Shown piece by piece: positions 27,587 through 34,964 of a DNA stretch of 64,000 nt (the first letter of the stretch is position 1; every line of letters begins with the position of its first letter). Source of the DNA: Amycolatopsis tolypomycina (GTDB lineage Bacteria > Actinomycetota > Actinomycetes > Mycobacteriales > Pseudonocardiaceae); contig NZ_FNSO01000004.1 in the NCBI RefSeq assembly GCF_900105945.1, positions 7,320,001 to 7,384,000 on the forward strand, in the 5' to 3' direction. Both the position numbers and the translations under genes were made by a program. The notes below the pieces were generated by a model that did no database searches, was not told where the DNA came from, and saw only the letters and a list, made by a program, of their open reading frames with translations.

Positions 27587-28852
27587 ATGCGCGTGACGAG
27601 CAGGCCACTCCGGACGGACGTGACGCCGTCGCGCGCGCTCGCGGTGCTGGCCCACCATGCCGCTTCGCGGGGGTTGCCGCCGCCCGCGATGCTGTCCGGC
27701 GAGTGGTTCGGCTCGCAGGCGGTGATCGCGCCTTCGCTGGCGGTGGCCCCGGGCGCGTTCCCCGCGGGTGCGCCGGAGCTCGACGCACCGCCGGGCGTCA
27801 TCGGCGGCGGCTGGTTCGGGTACCTGGCCTACGACCTGGCGGACCCGTCGGGCCGCACGGGCGCGCTGCCCGCCTCCGCGTGGGGCTGGACGGACCACGT
27901 GCTCCGGTGGTCCGCAGCCGGCACGTGCCACCTGGAGTCCCTCGACGGCGGCGGCCCATCGGTGTCCACAATGGAATCCCTGCTGGCCGCACCGGCGCCG
28001 CCTTCGTCCTGGACCGCGGGGCCGTTGCGACGTCCGCTGCCGTCGGAGCACCGGGACGCGGTGAAGGCGTGCGTGCACGCGATCGAGGCGGGCGAGCTGT
28101 TCCAGGCCAACATCTGCACGCGGTTCACCGGCTCGTTCTCGGGATCGCCCGCGGCCTTGTTCGCCGCGGGAGTGTCTCTACTGGCGCCTCGCCGCGCGGC
28201 CTACCTGTCGGGACCGTGGGGCTCGGTGGTTTCGTTCTCGCCGGAGCTGTTCCTCGCCCGCCACGGCCGCGCGGTGCGCTCGACGCCGATCAAGGGGACG
28301 CTCCCCCGCCGCGGGCCCGCGGACGACGGGAACGCCGAGCTGCTGCGCCGGTCCGCGAAGGACGTCGCGGAGAACGTGATGATCACCGACCTGGTCCGCA
28401 ACGACCTCGGCCGGGTGTGCGAAGTGGGCTCGGTGACGGTGCCGTCCCTGCTGCAGGTCCGGCCGGCACCGGGGGTCTGGCACCTGGACTCGACGGTAAC
28501 GGGCGTGCTGCGGCCGCCGGTCTCGGATGCGGCGTTGCTGGCGGCGACGTTCCCGCCGGGCTCGGTGACGGGCGCGCCGAAGATCCGCGCCCTGGACCTG
28601 ATCGCTTCGCTGGAGCCGTGCGGCCGCGGGGTCTACACGGGCGCGATCGGGCTGGTGTCACCGGTGGCAGGGCTGGAGCTGAACGTCGCGATCCGGACGT
28701 TCGAGATCGCGTCCGGCACCATCGCGCTGGGTGTCGGTGGCGGCATCACGGCGGATTCGGACCCGGAGGCGGAGTGGCAGGAGTGCCTCCACAAGGCGGC
28801 ACCCCTGGAACACCTCCTGGCGAATCCGCTACTTGCCGGGGTCCAGCAGTAG
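27587..28852 (+). CDS. pabB: Aminodeoxychorismate synthase component I
   Basis: Chorismate-utilising enzyme of folate synthesis, with PabA converting chorismate to 4-amino-4-deoxychorismate. 421 residues. The MST-family core is intact: IEAGELFQANICTRF, PIKGTLPRRG, DLVRNDLGRVCEVGSV and PPGSVTGAPKIRALDLI, plus the C-terminal GVGGGITADSDPEAEWQE. The PIKGT lysine/threonine pattern favours PabB over TrpE. The position matches pabB (Rv1005c) in the M. tuberculosis block. Its 3' end overlaps the convergent quinone oxidoreductase gene by 24 bp. The amidotransferase partner is not in the window. Confidence 0.9.
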   Translation: MRVTSRPLRTDVTPSRALAVLAHHAASRGLPPPAMLSGEWFGSQAVIAPSLAVAPGAFPAGAPELDAPPGVIGGGWFGYLAYDLADPSGRTGALPASAWGWTDHVLRWSAAGTCHLESLDGGGPSVSTMESLLAAPAPPSSWTAGPLRRPLPSEHRDAVKACVHAIEAGELFQANICTRFTGSFSGSPAALFAAGVSLLAPRRAAYLSGPWGSVVSFSPELFLARHGRAVRSTPIKGTLPRRGPADDGNAELLRRSAKDVAENVMITDLVRNDLGRVCEVGSVTVPSLLQVRPAPGVWHLDSTVTGVLRPPVSDAALLAATFPPGSVTGAPKIRALDLIASLEPCGRGVYTGAIGLVSPVAGLELNVAIRTFEIASGTIALGVGGGITADSDPEAEWQECLHKAAPLEHLLANPLLAGVQQ

Positions 28853-29785
28853 CTTGCCGACGGTCTTGCGGGAGCGCAGGGCCTCGTGGGCGCCGCGGGC
28901 GTCCGACAGCGCGTACTCGCCGCCCGGGACGGCCTTGAGCTTGCCGCTCTTCACGAGGTCGAACAGCTCGGTCAGGGCGGTCCCGAAGACGTTGCCCGGC
29001 AGGCGGAAGACGTGCGGCAGCCACATGCCGCTGATCGTGGTGCTGTGGCCGAGGACGTTGCGCAGCTCGACCGGCTTCGGGTTTTCGCGGCCGGCCATGC
29101 CGTAGAACGCGAGGCGGCCGAACGGGGCCAGCGCGGCGATGCTCTGGTCGGTCGTCTTCCCGCCGACCATGTCGAGCACGACGTCGACGCGGCGGCCGTT
29201 GTTCGCCTCGCTCAGGGCGGCCGTCATGTCCTCGGCGCGGGAGTCGATGGCGACGTCGGCGCCGAGCTCGAGGGCGAGCGCGCGCTTCTCGTCGCTGCTC
29301 GCCGTGGCGATGACGCGGCCGGCGCCCCAGGCCTTCGCCAGCTGCACGGCGACGGTCCCGACCCCGCCGGCGGCGGCGTGCACGACGACCGATTCGCCCG
29401 GTTCGAGGTGGGCGTTCTTGCGCAGCAGGACCCAGGCGGTGGTGCCCTGGACCAGCATGGACAGCGCGGTGAGGTCGTCGATGCCGTCGGGCACCGGGAA
29501 GGTCGTGGCTTCCGGGGCGACGGCCTTTTCGGCGTACCCGCCCCCGTTGAGCAGGGCGACCACACGCCTGCCGTCCGGCGTGCGCCCGACGACCTCGCCA
29601 CCGGGGACGAGCGGCAGCTTGCTCGGCGCGAGGTAGCTGTTTTCGGCCTGGTGGGTGTCGGCGTAGTTGACGCCGACGCGGTCGACGTCGATGAGGACCT
29701 CGCCGGGCCCGGCCACCGGGTCGGGCAGCTCGACCGGCGTGAGCACCTCGGGTCCGCCGAACTCGGTCACCTGCACTGCGCGCAT
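28829..29785 (-). CDS. Zinc-independent quinone oxidoreductase (MDR family)
   Basis: 318-residue NADPH-dependent reductase of the medium-chain family, zeta-crystallin/QOR branch. It has the N-terminal GroES-like fold and the cofactor motif AAAGGVGTVAVQLAKAWGAG, but no zinc-ligand cysteines. The start is the ATG at 29785 (MRAVQVTEFGG), with GAGAGGGA 6 nt upstream; the frame extends further upstream without support. Divergent from a QsdR-like regulator whose start overlaps a palindromic operator, so that protein probably represses this gene. Quinone or enone detoxification is the likely role. Confidence 0.92.
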   Translation of the reverse strand: MRAVQVTEFGGPEVLTPVELPDPVAGPGEVLIDVDRVGVNYADTHQAENSYLAPSKLPLVPGGEVVGRTPDGRRVVALLNGGGYAEKAVAPEATTFPVPDGIDDLTALSMLVQGTTAWVLLRKNAHLEPGESVVVHAAAGGVGTVAVQLAKAWGAGRVIATASSDEKRALALELGADVAIDSRAEDMTAALSEANNGRRVDVVLDMVGGKTTDQSIAALAPFGRLAFYGMAGRENPKPVELRNVLGHSTTISGMWLPHVFRLPGNVFGTALTELFDLVKSGKLKAVPGGEYALSDARGAHEALRSRKTVGKLLLDPGK

Positions 29786-29820
29786 GTCGCGTTCCCTCTC
29801 CGTCAACAGCCCAGTGGTTG

Positions 29821-29844
29821 TGAGACATTCTGACATATGTCTCA
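29821..29844. promoter_or_regulatory. Operator between quinone oxidoreductase and its regulator
   Basis: Inverted repeat TGAGACA / TGTCTCA with 10-bp spacing, located between divergent starts. The right arm overlaps the regulator's ATG (29837) and second codon, so binding would block its transcription or translation as well as the oxidoreductase promoter. Confidence 0.6.
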
Positions 29845-30370
29845 GGAGTTCGAGGTCGCTCGTGACTGGTTCCTCGCCGGCCGCCGGGTCGACATGGGGG
29901 AACTGGCCCAGGAGCTGTCGATCAGCCGGGCGACGCTGCACCGGCGGGTGGGCTCCCGCGATCTTTTGCTGGGCGAGATCCTGTGGTCGCTGTCGGACGT
30001 CACGATCGCCCGGCTGTGGCCGTCGTGCGTCGGACGCGGAGCCGCGGGGATCGCGGACTTCGTGAGCGGGTACGTCCGGATGGCGAACGACTCACCCCCG
30101 TTCCGCGACTTCCTGCGCCGCGAGCCGGAGCGAGCGCTGCGGCTGCTGACGACGCGCGCAAGCGTTTGCCAGCGCAGGACGACGGAGAAGCTGGAGACCC
30201 TGCTGACGGGCGAGGTTTCCGCCGGCCGGCTGGATCCGCCGTTGCCGGTGCCGGACCTGGCCTACCTGCTGGTGCGGATCGGCGAGTCGTTCGTGTACAC
30301 GGACGTGATCACCGGGGACGCGCCTGACGCGGAGAAGGCGCATGCCGCCGTGACGGCGCTGCTGACCTAG
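29837..30370 (+). CDS. TetR-like regulator (QsdR type)
   Basis: 177-residue regulator. The short N-terminal helix-turn-helix (VDMGELAQELSISRATLHRRVGSRDLLLGEILW) resembles QsdR-type TetR proteins, in which the first helix is reduced, followed by a helical ligand domain with the pattern YLLVRIGESFVYTDVITG found in QsdR. QsdR controls quorum-signal breakdown in Rhodococcus. Here the divergent partner is a quinone oxidoreductase, so a different ligand is likely. No Shine-Dalgarno precedes the ATG, so the message may be leaderless. Confidence 0.85.
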   Translation: MSQEFEVARDWFLAGRRVDMGELAQELSISRATLHRRVGSRDLLLGEILWSLSDVTIARLWPSCVGRGAAGIADFVSGYVRMANDSPPFRDFLRREPERALRLLTTRASVCQRRTTEKLETLLTGEVSAGRLDPPLPVPDLAYLLVRIGESFVYTDVITGDAPDAEKAHAAVTALLT

Positions 30371-30389
30371 CTCGCGTGCGCCGCTTCCC

Positions 30390-30812
30390 TCAGTCGGCTC
30401 GATCGACGGCAGCAAACCCGGAGAACCGGCGAACCAGCTCCTGATCCGTGGCTTGCACTTCCCAGGTCGTACTGTCGAAGGCCTCGACGACGACCTCGGC
30501 TCCGCCCTCTTCCGAAACATGTTCCAGGTCCGCGGCGACACGGACGGCCACGAGCCAGCAGTTGATGACCTGCTTCAGCTGCCCGGCGAACCAGACGAGT
30601 TCAGGCCACGAAAGCACATAACCCACCCCGCCGTTTTCCACCAGCTCCTCGAATTCGAGGATGCTTTCCCCTCGGGGCCCGGTACCGCCGACCCCTTCGA
30701 AATCCAGGAACGACCAGCAGAAATCATCGCCGGGGATCAGGTTCAGCAGATCGGCGAGGTTCACTTGGCGGCCGTCCGCCCGGTGCATCCGCATCGAAAT
30801 CTTGCCGGTCAC
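30390..30812 (-). CDS. Hypothetical protein
   Basis: 140-residue soluble acidic protein with no signal peptide. Its Trp- and Phe-rich middle (DDFCWSFLDFEGVGGTGPRG, YVLSWPELVWFAGQLKQV) and acidic sequence give a pattern seen in some contact-toxin immunity proteins, but I recognise no family. Codon third positions are clearly less GC-rich than in the neighbours, suggesting recent acquisition. It stands alone between the QsdR-like gene and rsmI; no toxin is adjacent. Confidence 0.65.
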   Translation of the reverse strand: MTGKISMRMHRADGRQVNLADLLNLIPGDDFCWSFLDFEGVGGTGPRGESILEFEELVENGGVGYVLSWPELVWFAGQLKQVINCWLVAVRVAADLEHVSEEGGAEVVVEAFDSTTWEVQATDQELVRRFSGFAAVDRAD

Positions 30813-30867
30813 GGGTACTCCACTGGTTCGGCTCCGAGGCGCTGCCAGGTGCCTCCGATATGCGCCA

Positions 30868-31707
30868 CTACGACTTCCGGGAGGCCAGTACAGCGTCGTA
30901 AAGCTCCTTTTTGGACACCCCGGCCGCCTCGGCGACCTCGGCCGCCGCCGACTTCAGCCGCTCGCCGGCCGCCACCCGGTCCGACACCTCGGCCACCAGG
31001 TCCGCCACCGAAACCGCCCGTGGCGAAGCCCCGGCCAGCACCACCGTGATCTCGCCGCGGACACCCTCCTCGGCCCACGCGGCCAGCTCCGCCAGCGTTC
31101 CCCGCTTCACCTCTTCGTACGTCTTCGTCAGCTCGCGGCACACCGCAGCCTGCCGGGAACCGCCCAAAACGGACACCGCATCCGTCAGGAGCGACTCCAA
31201 CCGGTGCGGGGACTCGAAGAACACCGCCGTCCGGGGCTCGTCGCGCAACGCCGTCAGCCAGCGTGTCCGCTCGCCCGGCTTGCGGGGGGCGAAACCCTCG
31301 AAACAGAACCGGTCACAGGGCAACCCGGACAACGCGAGCGCCGTCGTCACCGCGGACGGGCCCGGCAGGCACGTCACCGGCAGTGAAGCCGCCACACACG
31401 CCGCCACCAGGCGGAAGCCCGGGTCGGACACGCTCGGCATGCCGGCGTCCGTCACCAGGACCACCGTCTCGCCCGCGTGCAACGCTTCGAGCAGCTTCGG
31501 CAGGCGAGCCGACTCGACGTCTTCGTAGAAGCTCACCACCCGGCCGCGCGGGGTCACCTCCAGCGCTGCCGCCAGCGCGCGGAACCGGCGGGTGTCCTCG
31601 GCCGCGACGACGTCGGCTTCCGCCAGGGCCGTGGCCAGGCGCTGGGAAGCGTCGCGGACGTCGCCGAGCGGGGTGGCGGCGAGGATGAGGCGGCCCTGGG
31701 TCACCAC
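30868..31707 (-). CDS. rsmI: 16S rRNA (cytidine1402-2'-O)-methyltransferase
   Basis: Methylates the 2'-hydroxyl of C1402 in the 30S decoding centre with SAM. 279 residues, tetrapyrrole-methylase fold. Signatures: LILAATPLGDVRDAS at the N-terminus, AEDTRRFRAL, VTDAGMPSVSDPGFRLV, LPGPSAVTTALALSGLP and FFESPHRL. The C-terminal helical extension (about residues 225-279) is typical. Divergent from pmt, with 65 bp between; the pair rsmI/pmt (Rv1003/Rv1002c) is conserved across actinobacteria. Confidence 0.95.
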   Translation of the reverse strand: MVTQGRLILAATPLGDVRDASQRLATALAEADVVAAEDTRRFRALAAALEVTPRGRVVSFYEDVESARLPKLLEALHAGETVVLVTDAGMPSVSDPGFRLVAACVAASLPVTCLPGPSAVTTALALSGLPCDRFCFEGFAPRKPGERTRWLTALRDEPRTAVFFESPHRLESLLTDAVSVLGGSRQAAVCRELTKTYEEVKRGTLAELAAWAEEGVRGEITVVLAGASPRAVSVADLVAEVSDRVAAGERLKSAAAEVAEAAGVSKKELYDAVLASRKS

Positions 31708-31772
31708 GCCAGCCTAGGCTGATCAGCGGATCCGGACGACGCACGCCCTGCCTCGCCCGTAGGATCGCCCCC

Positions 31773-33341
31773 GTGACCGCCGTGCTGACCCGTCCCGACG
31801 ACGAAAGCGTCCGGCCGGACCCGGTCGAGGCGCTCCGGCCGCCCACCGACCGCGAACTGACTCTGCTCGGCCGCGGCATGCCGGCGGACCGGCTCCGCGG
31901 CTGGGTCGTCACCCTCGTGCTGACGCTGATCGGCGGCATCGTCCGCCTGCAGAACCTCGGCGAGCCGACGGACAAGGGCAGCCCGGTCTTCGACGAGAAG
32001 CACTACGTGCCGCAGGCGTGGCAGGTGCTGCGCAACGGCGGCTACGAGGACAACTACGGCTACGAACTGGTCGTCCACCCGCCGCTGGCGAAGCAGCTGA
32101 TCGCGATCGGCGAATGGCTGTTCGGCTACAACGGCTGGGGCTGGCGCATCATGCCCGCGCTGGCCGGCACGCTGATGGTGCTGCTGGTCATCCGCATCGC
32201 CCGCCGCCTGACGCGCTCGACGCTGCTCGGCGGCATCGCCGGCATCCTGGTGATCAGCGACGGCGTGCTGCACCTGCAGTCGCGCATGGGCATGCTCGAC
32301 ATCTTCATCGCGCTGTTCGTGCTCGCCGCGTTCGCCTGCGTGCTCGCCGACCGCGACCAGGTGCGCGAACGGCTCGCGACGGCGGTCCGCGAGGGCTGGA
32401 TCAACGAGTCGGTCTGGGGCCCCAAACTGGGCTTCCGCTGGTGGCGGTTCGCGACCGGGCTGATGATCGGGCTCACCTTCGGCGTCAAGTGGTCGGCGCT
32501 GTACTACATCGTCGCGTTCGGGCTGCTCACCGTCTTCTTCGACGTCGCGGCGCGGCGCGCGGCCGGCGTCGAACGGCCATGGCTGGGCACGATCCGCCGG
32601 GACGTGGCGCCCGCGCTGTGGGCCATCCTGGTCATTCCGTTCCTGATGTACTTCGCCGCGTACTGGGCGTGGTTCGCCAGCGAAACCGCGACCGACCGGC
32701 ACTACACCGAGATCAAGGACATCGCGCCGGGCTTCTGGTCGTGGATGCCGCCGGCGCTGCGCTCGCTGGGCGACTACACGGCGAACGTCCTGCACTTCCA
32801 CGAAACCCTGGTCACGCCGAAGGACAGCCCGCACCCGTGGGAGTCGAAGCCGTGGACGTGGCCGATGGGGCTGCGCCCGATGCTCTACAGCTACAACGGC
32901 GAAGTCACCGGCTGCGGCGAGGCCCGCTGCATCAGCGCGACGATGCTGATCGGCACCCCGGCGATGTGGTGGCTGGCGATCCCGATGCTCGGCTGGGCGG
33001 CGTGGCGCTCGATCTTCCGCGCGGACTGGCGCTACGCGGCCGTGCTGGTCGGCTACCTCGGCGGGTACGTCTTCTGGTTCACCAACATCGACCGCCAGAT
33101 GTACTTCTTCTACGCGACCCCGCTGGCCGCGTTCCTGGTGCTCGGGCTGACGTTGTGCCTGGGCCAGATCCTGGGCAGCGCCCGGCGCGGGTTCGAGCGA
33201 CGCGGGACAGGTCTGCTCGTGGTGTCGCTGTACGTCGGGCTGGTGGTGGCGAACTTCGCCTGGCTGTGGCCGATCCTGAACGGCATCGCGATCACGAACG
33301 GCCAGTGGGAAGCCGAGCGCTGGCTGCCGTCCTGGCGGTAA
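31773..33341 (+). CDS. pmt: Protein O-mannosyltransferase (Pmt, GT39)
   Basis: Membrane enzyme that transfers mannose from polyprenyl-phosphate-mannose to Ser/Thr of exported proteins, coupled to Sec translocation. 522 residues with about ten hydrophobic segments. The first external loop carries the acidic motif FDEKHYVPQAW, equivalent to the catalytic DE pair of yeast Pmt proteins, and the long loop after the mid-protein span contains HFHETLVTPKDSPHPWESKPW, typical of Pmt. Starts with GTG at 31773. A 235-bp palindromic repeat element begins 16 bp after its stop. Confidence 0.94.
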   Translation: MTAVLTRPDDESVRPDPVEALRPPTDRELTLLGRGMPADRLRGWVVTLVLTLIGGIVRLQNLGEPTDKGSPVFDEKHYVPQAWQVLRNGGYEDNYGYELVVHPPLAKQLIAIGEWLFGYNGWGWRIMPALAGTLMVLLVIRIARRLTRSTLLGGIAGILVISDGVLHLQSRMGMLDIFIALFVLAAFACVLADRDQVRERLATAVREGWINESVWGPKLGFRWWRFATGLMIGLTFGVKWSALYYIVAFGLLTVFFDVAARRAAGVERPWLGTIRRDVAPALWAILVIPFLMYFAAYWAWFASETATDRHYTEIKDIAPGFWSWMPPALRSLGDYTANVLHFHETLVTPKDSPHPWESKPWTWPMGLRPMLYSYNGEVTGCGEARCISATMLIGTPAMWWLAIPMLGWAAWRSIFRADWRYAAVLVGYLGGYVFWFTNIDRQMYFFYATPLAAFLVLGLTLCLGQILGSARRGFERRGTGLLVVSLYVGLVVANFAWLWPILNGIAITNGQWEAERWLPSWR

Positions 33342-33357
33342 CTCGTCCGGGCCACAA

Positions 33358-33592
33358 GCGCCCCAATGTGGCGTTGGTTGCGTCCAACGCACCGAACGCC
33401 ACATTGGGTGCGTCTGACGCACCGAACGCCACATTGGGTGCGCTGGACGCACCGAACGCCACATTGGGTGCGCTCGACGCACCGAACGCCACATTGGGTG
33501 CGCTCGACGCACCGAACGCCACATTGGGTGCGCTCGACGCACCGAACGCCACATTGGGTGCGTCTGACGCACCGAACGCCACATTGGGGCGC
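33358..33592 (+). repeat. Palindromic repeat element, copy 3 (235 bp, expanded)
   Basis: Same 18-bp terminal inverted repeats as copies 1 and 2, but inside are one inverted core followed by seven direct 30-bp units (core ACCGAACGCCACATTGGG plus a spacer such as TGCGCTCGACGC). The length excess over copy 1 (150 bp) is exactly five units. Spacers are nearly identical, so this is a tandem expansion. Flanks CACAA and AT are as in copy 1. It fills the gap between the convergent pmt and AraC stops. Confidence 0.9.
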
Positions 33593-33604
33593 ATGAGCCG
33601 AGCG

Positions 33605-34339
33605 TCAGCCCGCGAAGTACGCCCCCGGCGTGACACCGACCGCCCGCCGGAAGGCCGCGACGAACGCGCTCGCCGAGCTGTACCCCACGCGGTAGGCCAC
33701 CGTCTCCAGCGGCGTCGCCTGGGCCAGCAGCGGCAACGCCGCACGCAGCCGCACCTGCGTGCGCCACGTCCCGAACGGCATCCGGCACTCGCGGACGAAG
33801 ATCCGCGCGAGGGTGCGTTCGGCGGCGCCGACGTCCCGGCCGAACTCGGCGAGCGTGCGCGAGTCCGCCGGGTTCGCGAGCACCGCCGTCGCCACGTCGA
33901 GGGCGCGCGGGTCGCTCGGCGCGGGCACCACGATCGGCACCACGTCCAGCGGTTCGAGCAGGTCGAAGGCCACGGCTTCGGCACGCAGCCGGGCGTCGGG
34001 CCCGACGCCGTCACCGGTCAGGTACTCCAGCAGCTCCCGCAGCAACGGCCGCACGACGACCATCCGCGGCTCCGGCCACGACACCGGTGACAGCGTCGGG
34101 TCGGCGTAGATCCCCCGCAGGGCCGCCCGCCCGAGCGCGCCCGTGCGGTGCCGGACGCCGGCGGGCATCCAGAGGGCGCGCGTCGGCGGCAGCACCCAGG
34201 CCGCGTCGCCCGCCTTGACCGCGACGACCCCGCGGGCCGACCAGACCAGCTGGTGGACCGGGTGCTCGTGCCACGGGAACCAGGTGCCCGCGGGCAGGTC
34301 GAACGCTCCGAGGAGCATGGCTTGGCTGTTTCGCGACAT
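33605..34339 (-). CDS. AraC-family regulator
   Basis: 244 residues: an N-terminal cupin domain (WHEHPVHQLVWSARGVV, about residues 20-90) and a C-terminal AraC DNA-binding domain with two helix-turn-helices (TLAEFGRDVGAAERTLARIF and TVAYRVGYSSASAFVAAFRRAVGVTP, written here in part). It diverges from a small methyltransferase gene with 55 bp between starts, so that gene is the probable target. The ligand is unknown. Its 3' end meets palindromic repeat element 3. Confidence 0.92.
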   Translation of the reverse strand: MSRNSQAMLLGAFDLPAGTWFPWHEHPVHQLVWSARGVVAVKAGDAAWVLPPTRALWMPAGVRHRTGALGRAALRGIYADPTLSPVSWPEPRMVVVRPLLRELLEYLTGDGVGPDARLRAEAVAFDLLEPLDVVPIVVPAPSDPRALDVATAVLANPADSRTLAEFGRDVGAAERTLARIFVRECRMPFGTWRTQVRLRAALPLLAQATPLETVAYRVGYSSASAFVAAFRRAVGVTPGAYFAG

Positions 34340-34394
34340 TGGTTGGCAGCGTATCGGCTACCGGTCACCGGCGGGCCGAAATAGCGTCGGACGC

Positions 34395-34964
34395 ATGCCG
34401 ATGAACCTGATCCACCGCAAGATCTGCAGCTCGGCCAAGTGGGCCTCGATGGTCGAGGACGTGCTGCCCGGCTGGCTCGCGAAACACGACCTGGGCGACG
34501 ATGTCCTCGAGATCGGCCCCGGCTTCGGGGCCACCACCAAGGTGCTGCTCGACGTGGTCCCGAAGCTGACGGTCCTGGAGATCGACCCGGCCTCGACGGC
34601 GCTCCTGCGGGAGAAGTTCGGCGCCCGCGCGGAGGTCGTCGGGGGCAGCGGCGCGGAGATGCCCTTCGCAGCCGGGCGGTTTTCGGCGGTGGTGTGCTTC
34701 ACGATGCTGCACCACGTCCCGACGACGTCGCTGCAGGACGCGATCTTCGCCGAGGCCGCCCGGGTGCTGCGGCCGGGCGGCCGGTTCTGCGGTACGGACA
34801 GCCAGCTCAGCTTCCGCTTCCGGCTCCTGCACATCGGCGACACGATGAACGTCCTCGACGCGTCGACCCTGCCGGGACGCCTGGAGGAGGCGGGTTTCGA
34901 GCAGGTCGCGGTGAAGGCACGGCCGAAGGAGCTCGTGAGCTTCTCGGCCGTGCAGCCCGGCTAG
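34395..34964 (+). CDS. Class I SAM-dependent methyltransferase
   Basis: 189-residue methyltransferase of the Methyltransf_11 type. Motif I is DVLEIGPGFGATTKVLL, the acidic ribose-binding end of strand 2 is LEIDP, and motif IV-like VVCFTMLHHVP and RVLRPGGRFCG follow. The short length and the N-terminal segment MPMNLIHRKICSSAKWA match small-molecule rather than rRNA enzymes. The start is the ATG at 34395. Divergent from an AraC regulator; its stop overlaps the convergent kinase stop by four bases. Confidence 0.9.
   Translation: MPMNLIHRKICSSAKWASMVEDVLPGWLAKHDLGDDVLEIGPGFGATTKVLLDVVPKLTVLEIDPASTALLREKFGARAEVVGGSGAEMPFAAGRFSAVVCFTMLHHVPTTSLQDAIFAEAARVLRPGGRFCGTDSQLSFRFRLLHIGDTMNVLDASTLPGRLEEAGFEQVAVKARPKELVSFSAVQPG

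Noticed and set aside
33358..33592. CRISPR array
   Set aside because: The 30-bp periodicity looks array-like, but spacers are near-identical palindromes, repeats include an inverted copy, and no cas genes are present.
33354..34090. Repetitive proteins of the PNATLGA/PNVAFGA type read through repeat element 3
   Set aside because: These frames are translations of the 30-bp repeat on either strand, lack a start with a ribosome site and merely join neighbouring shadow frames.
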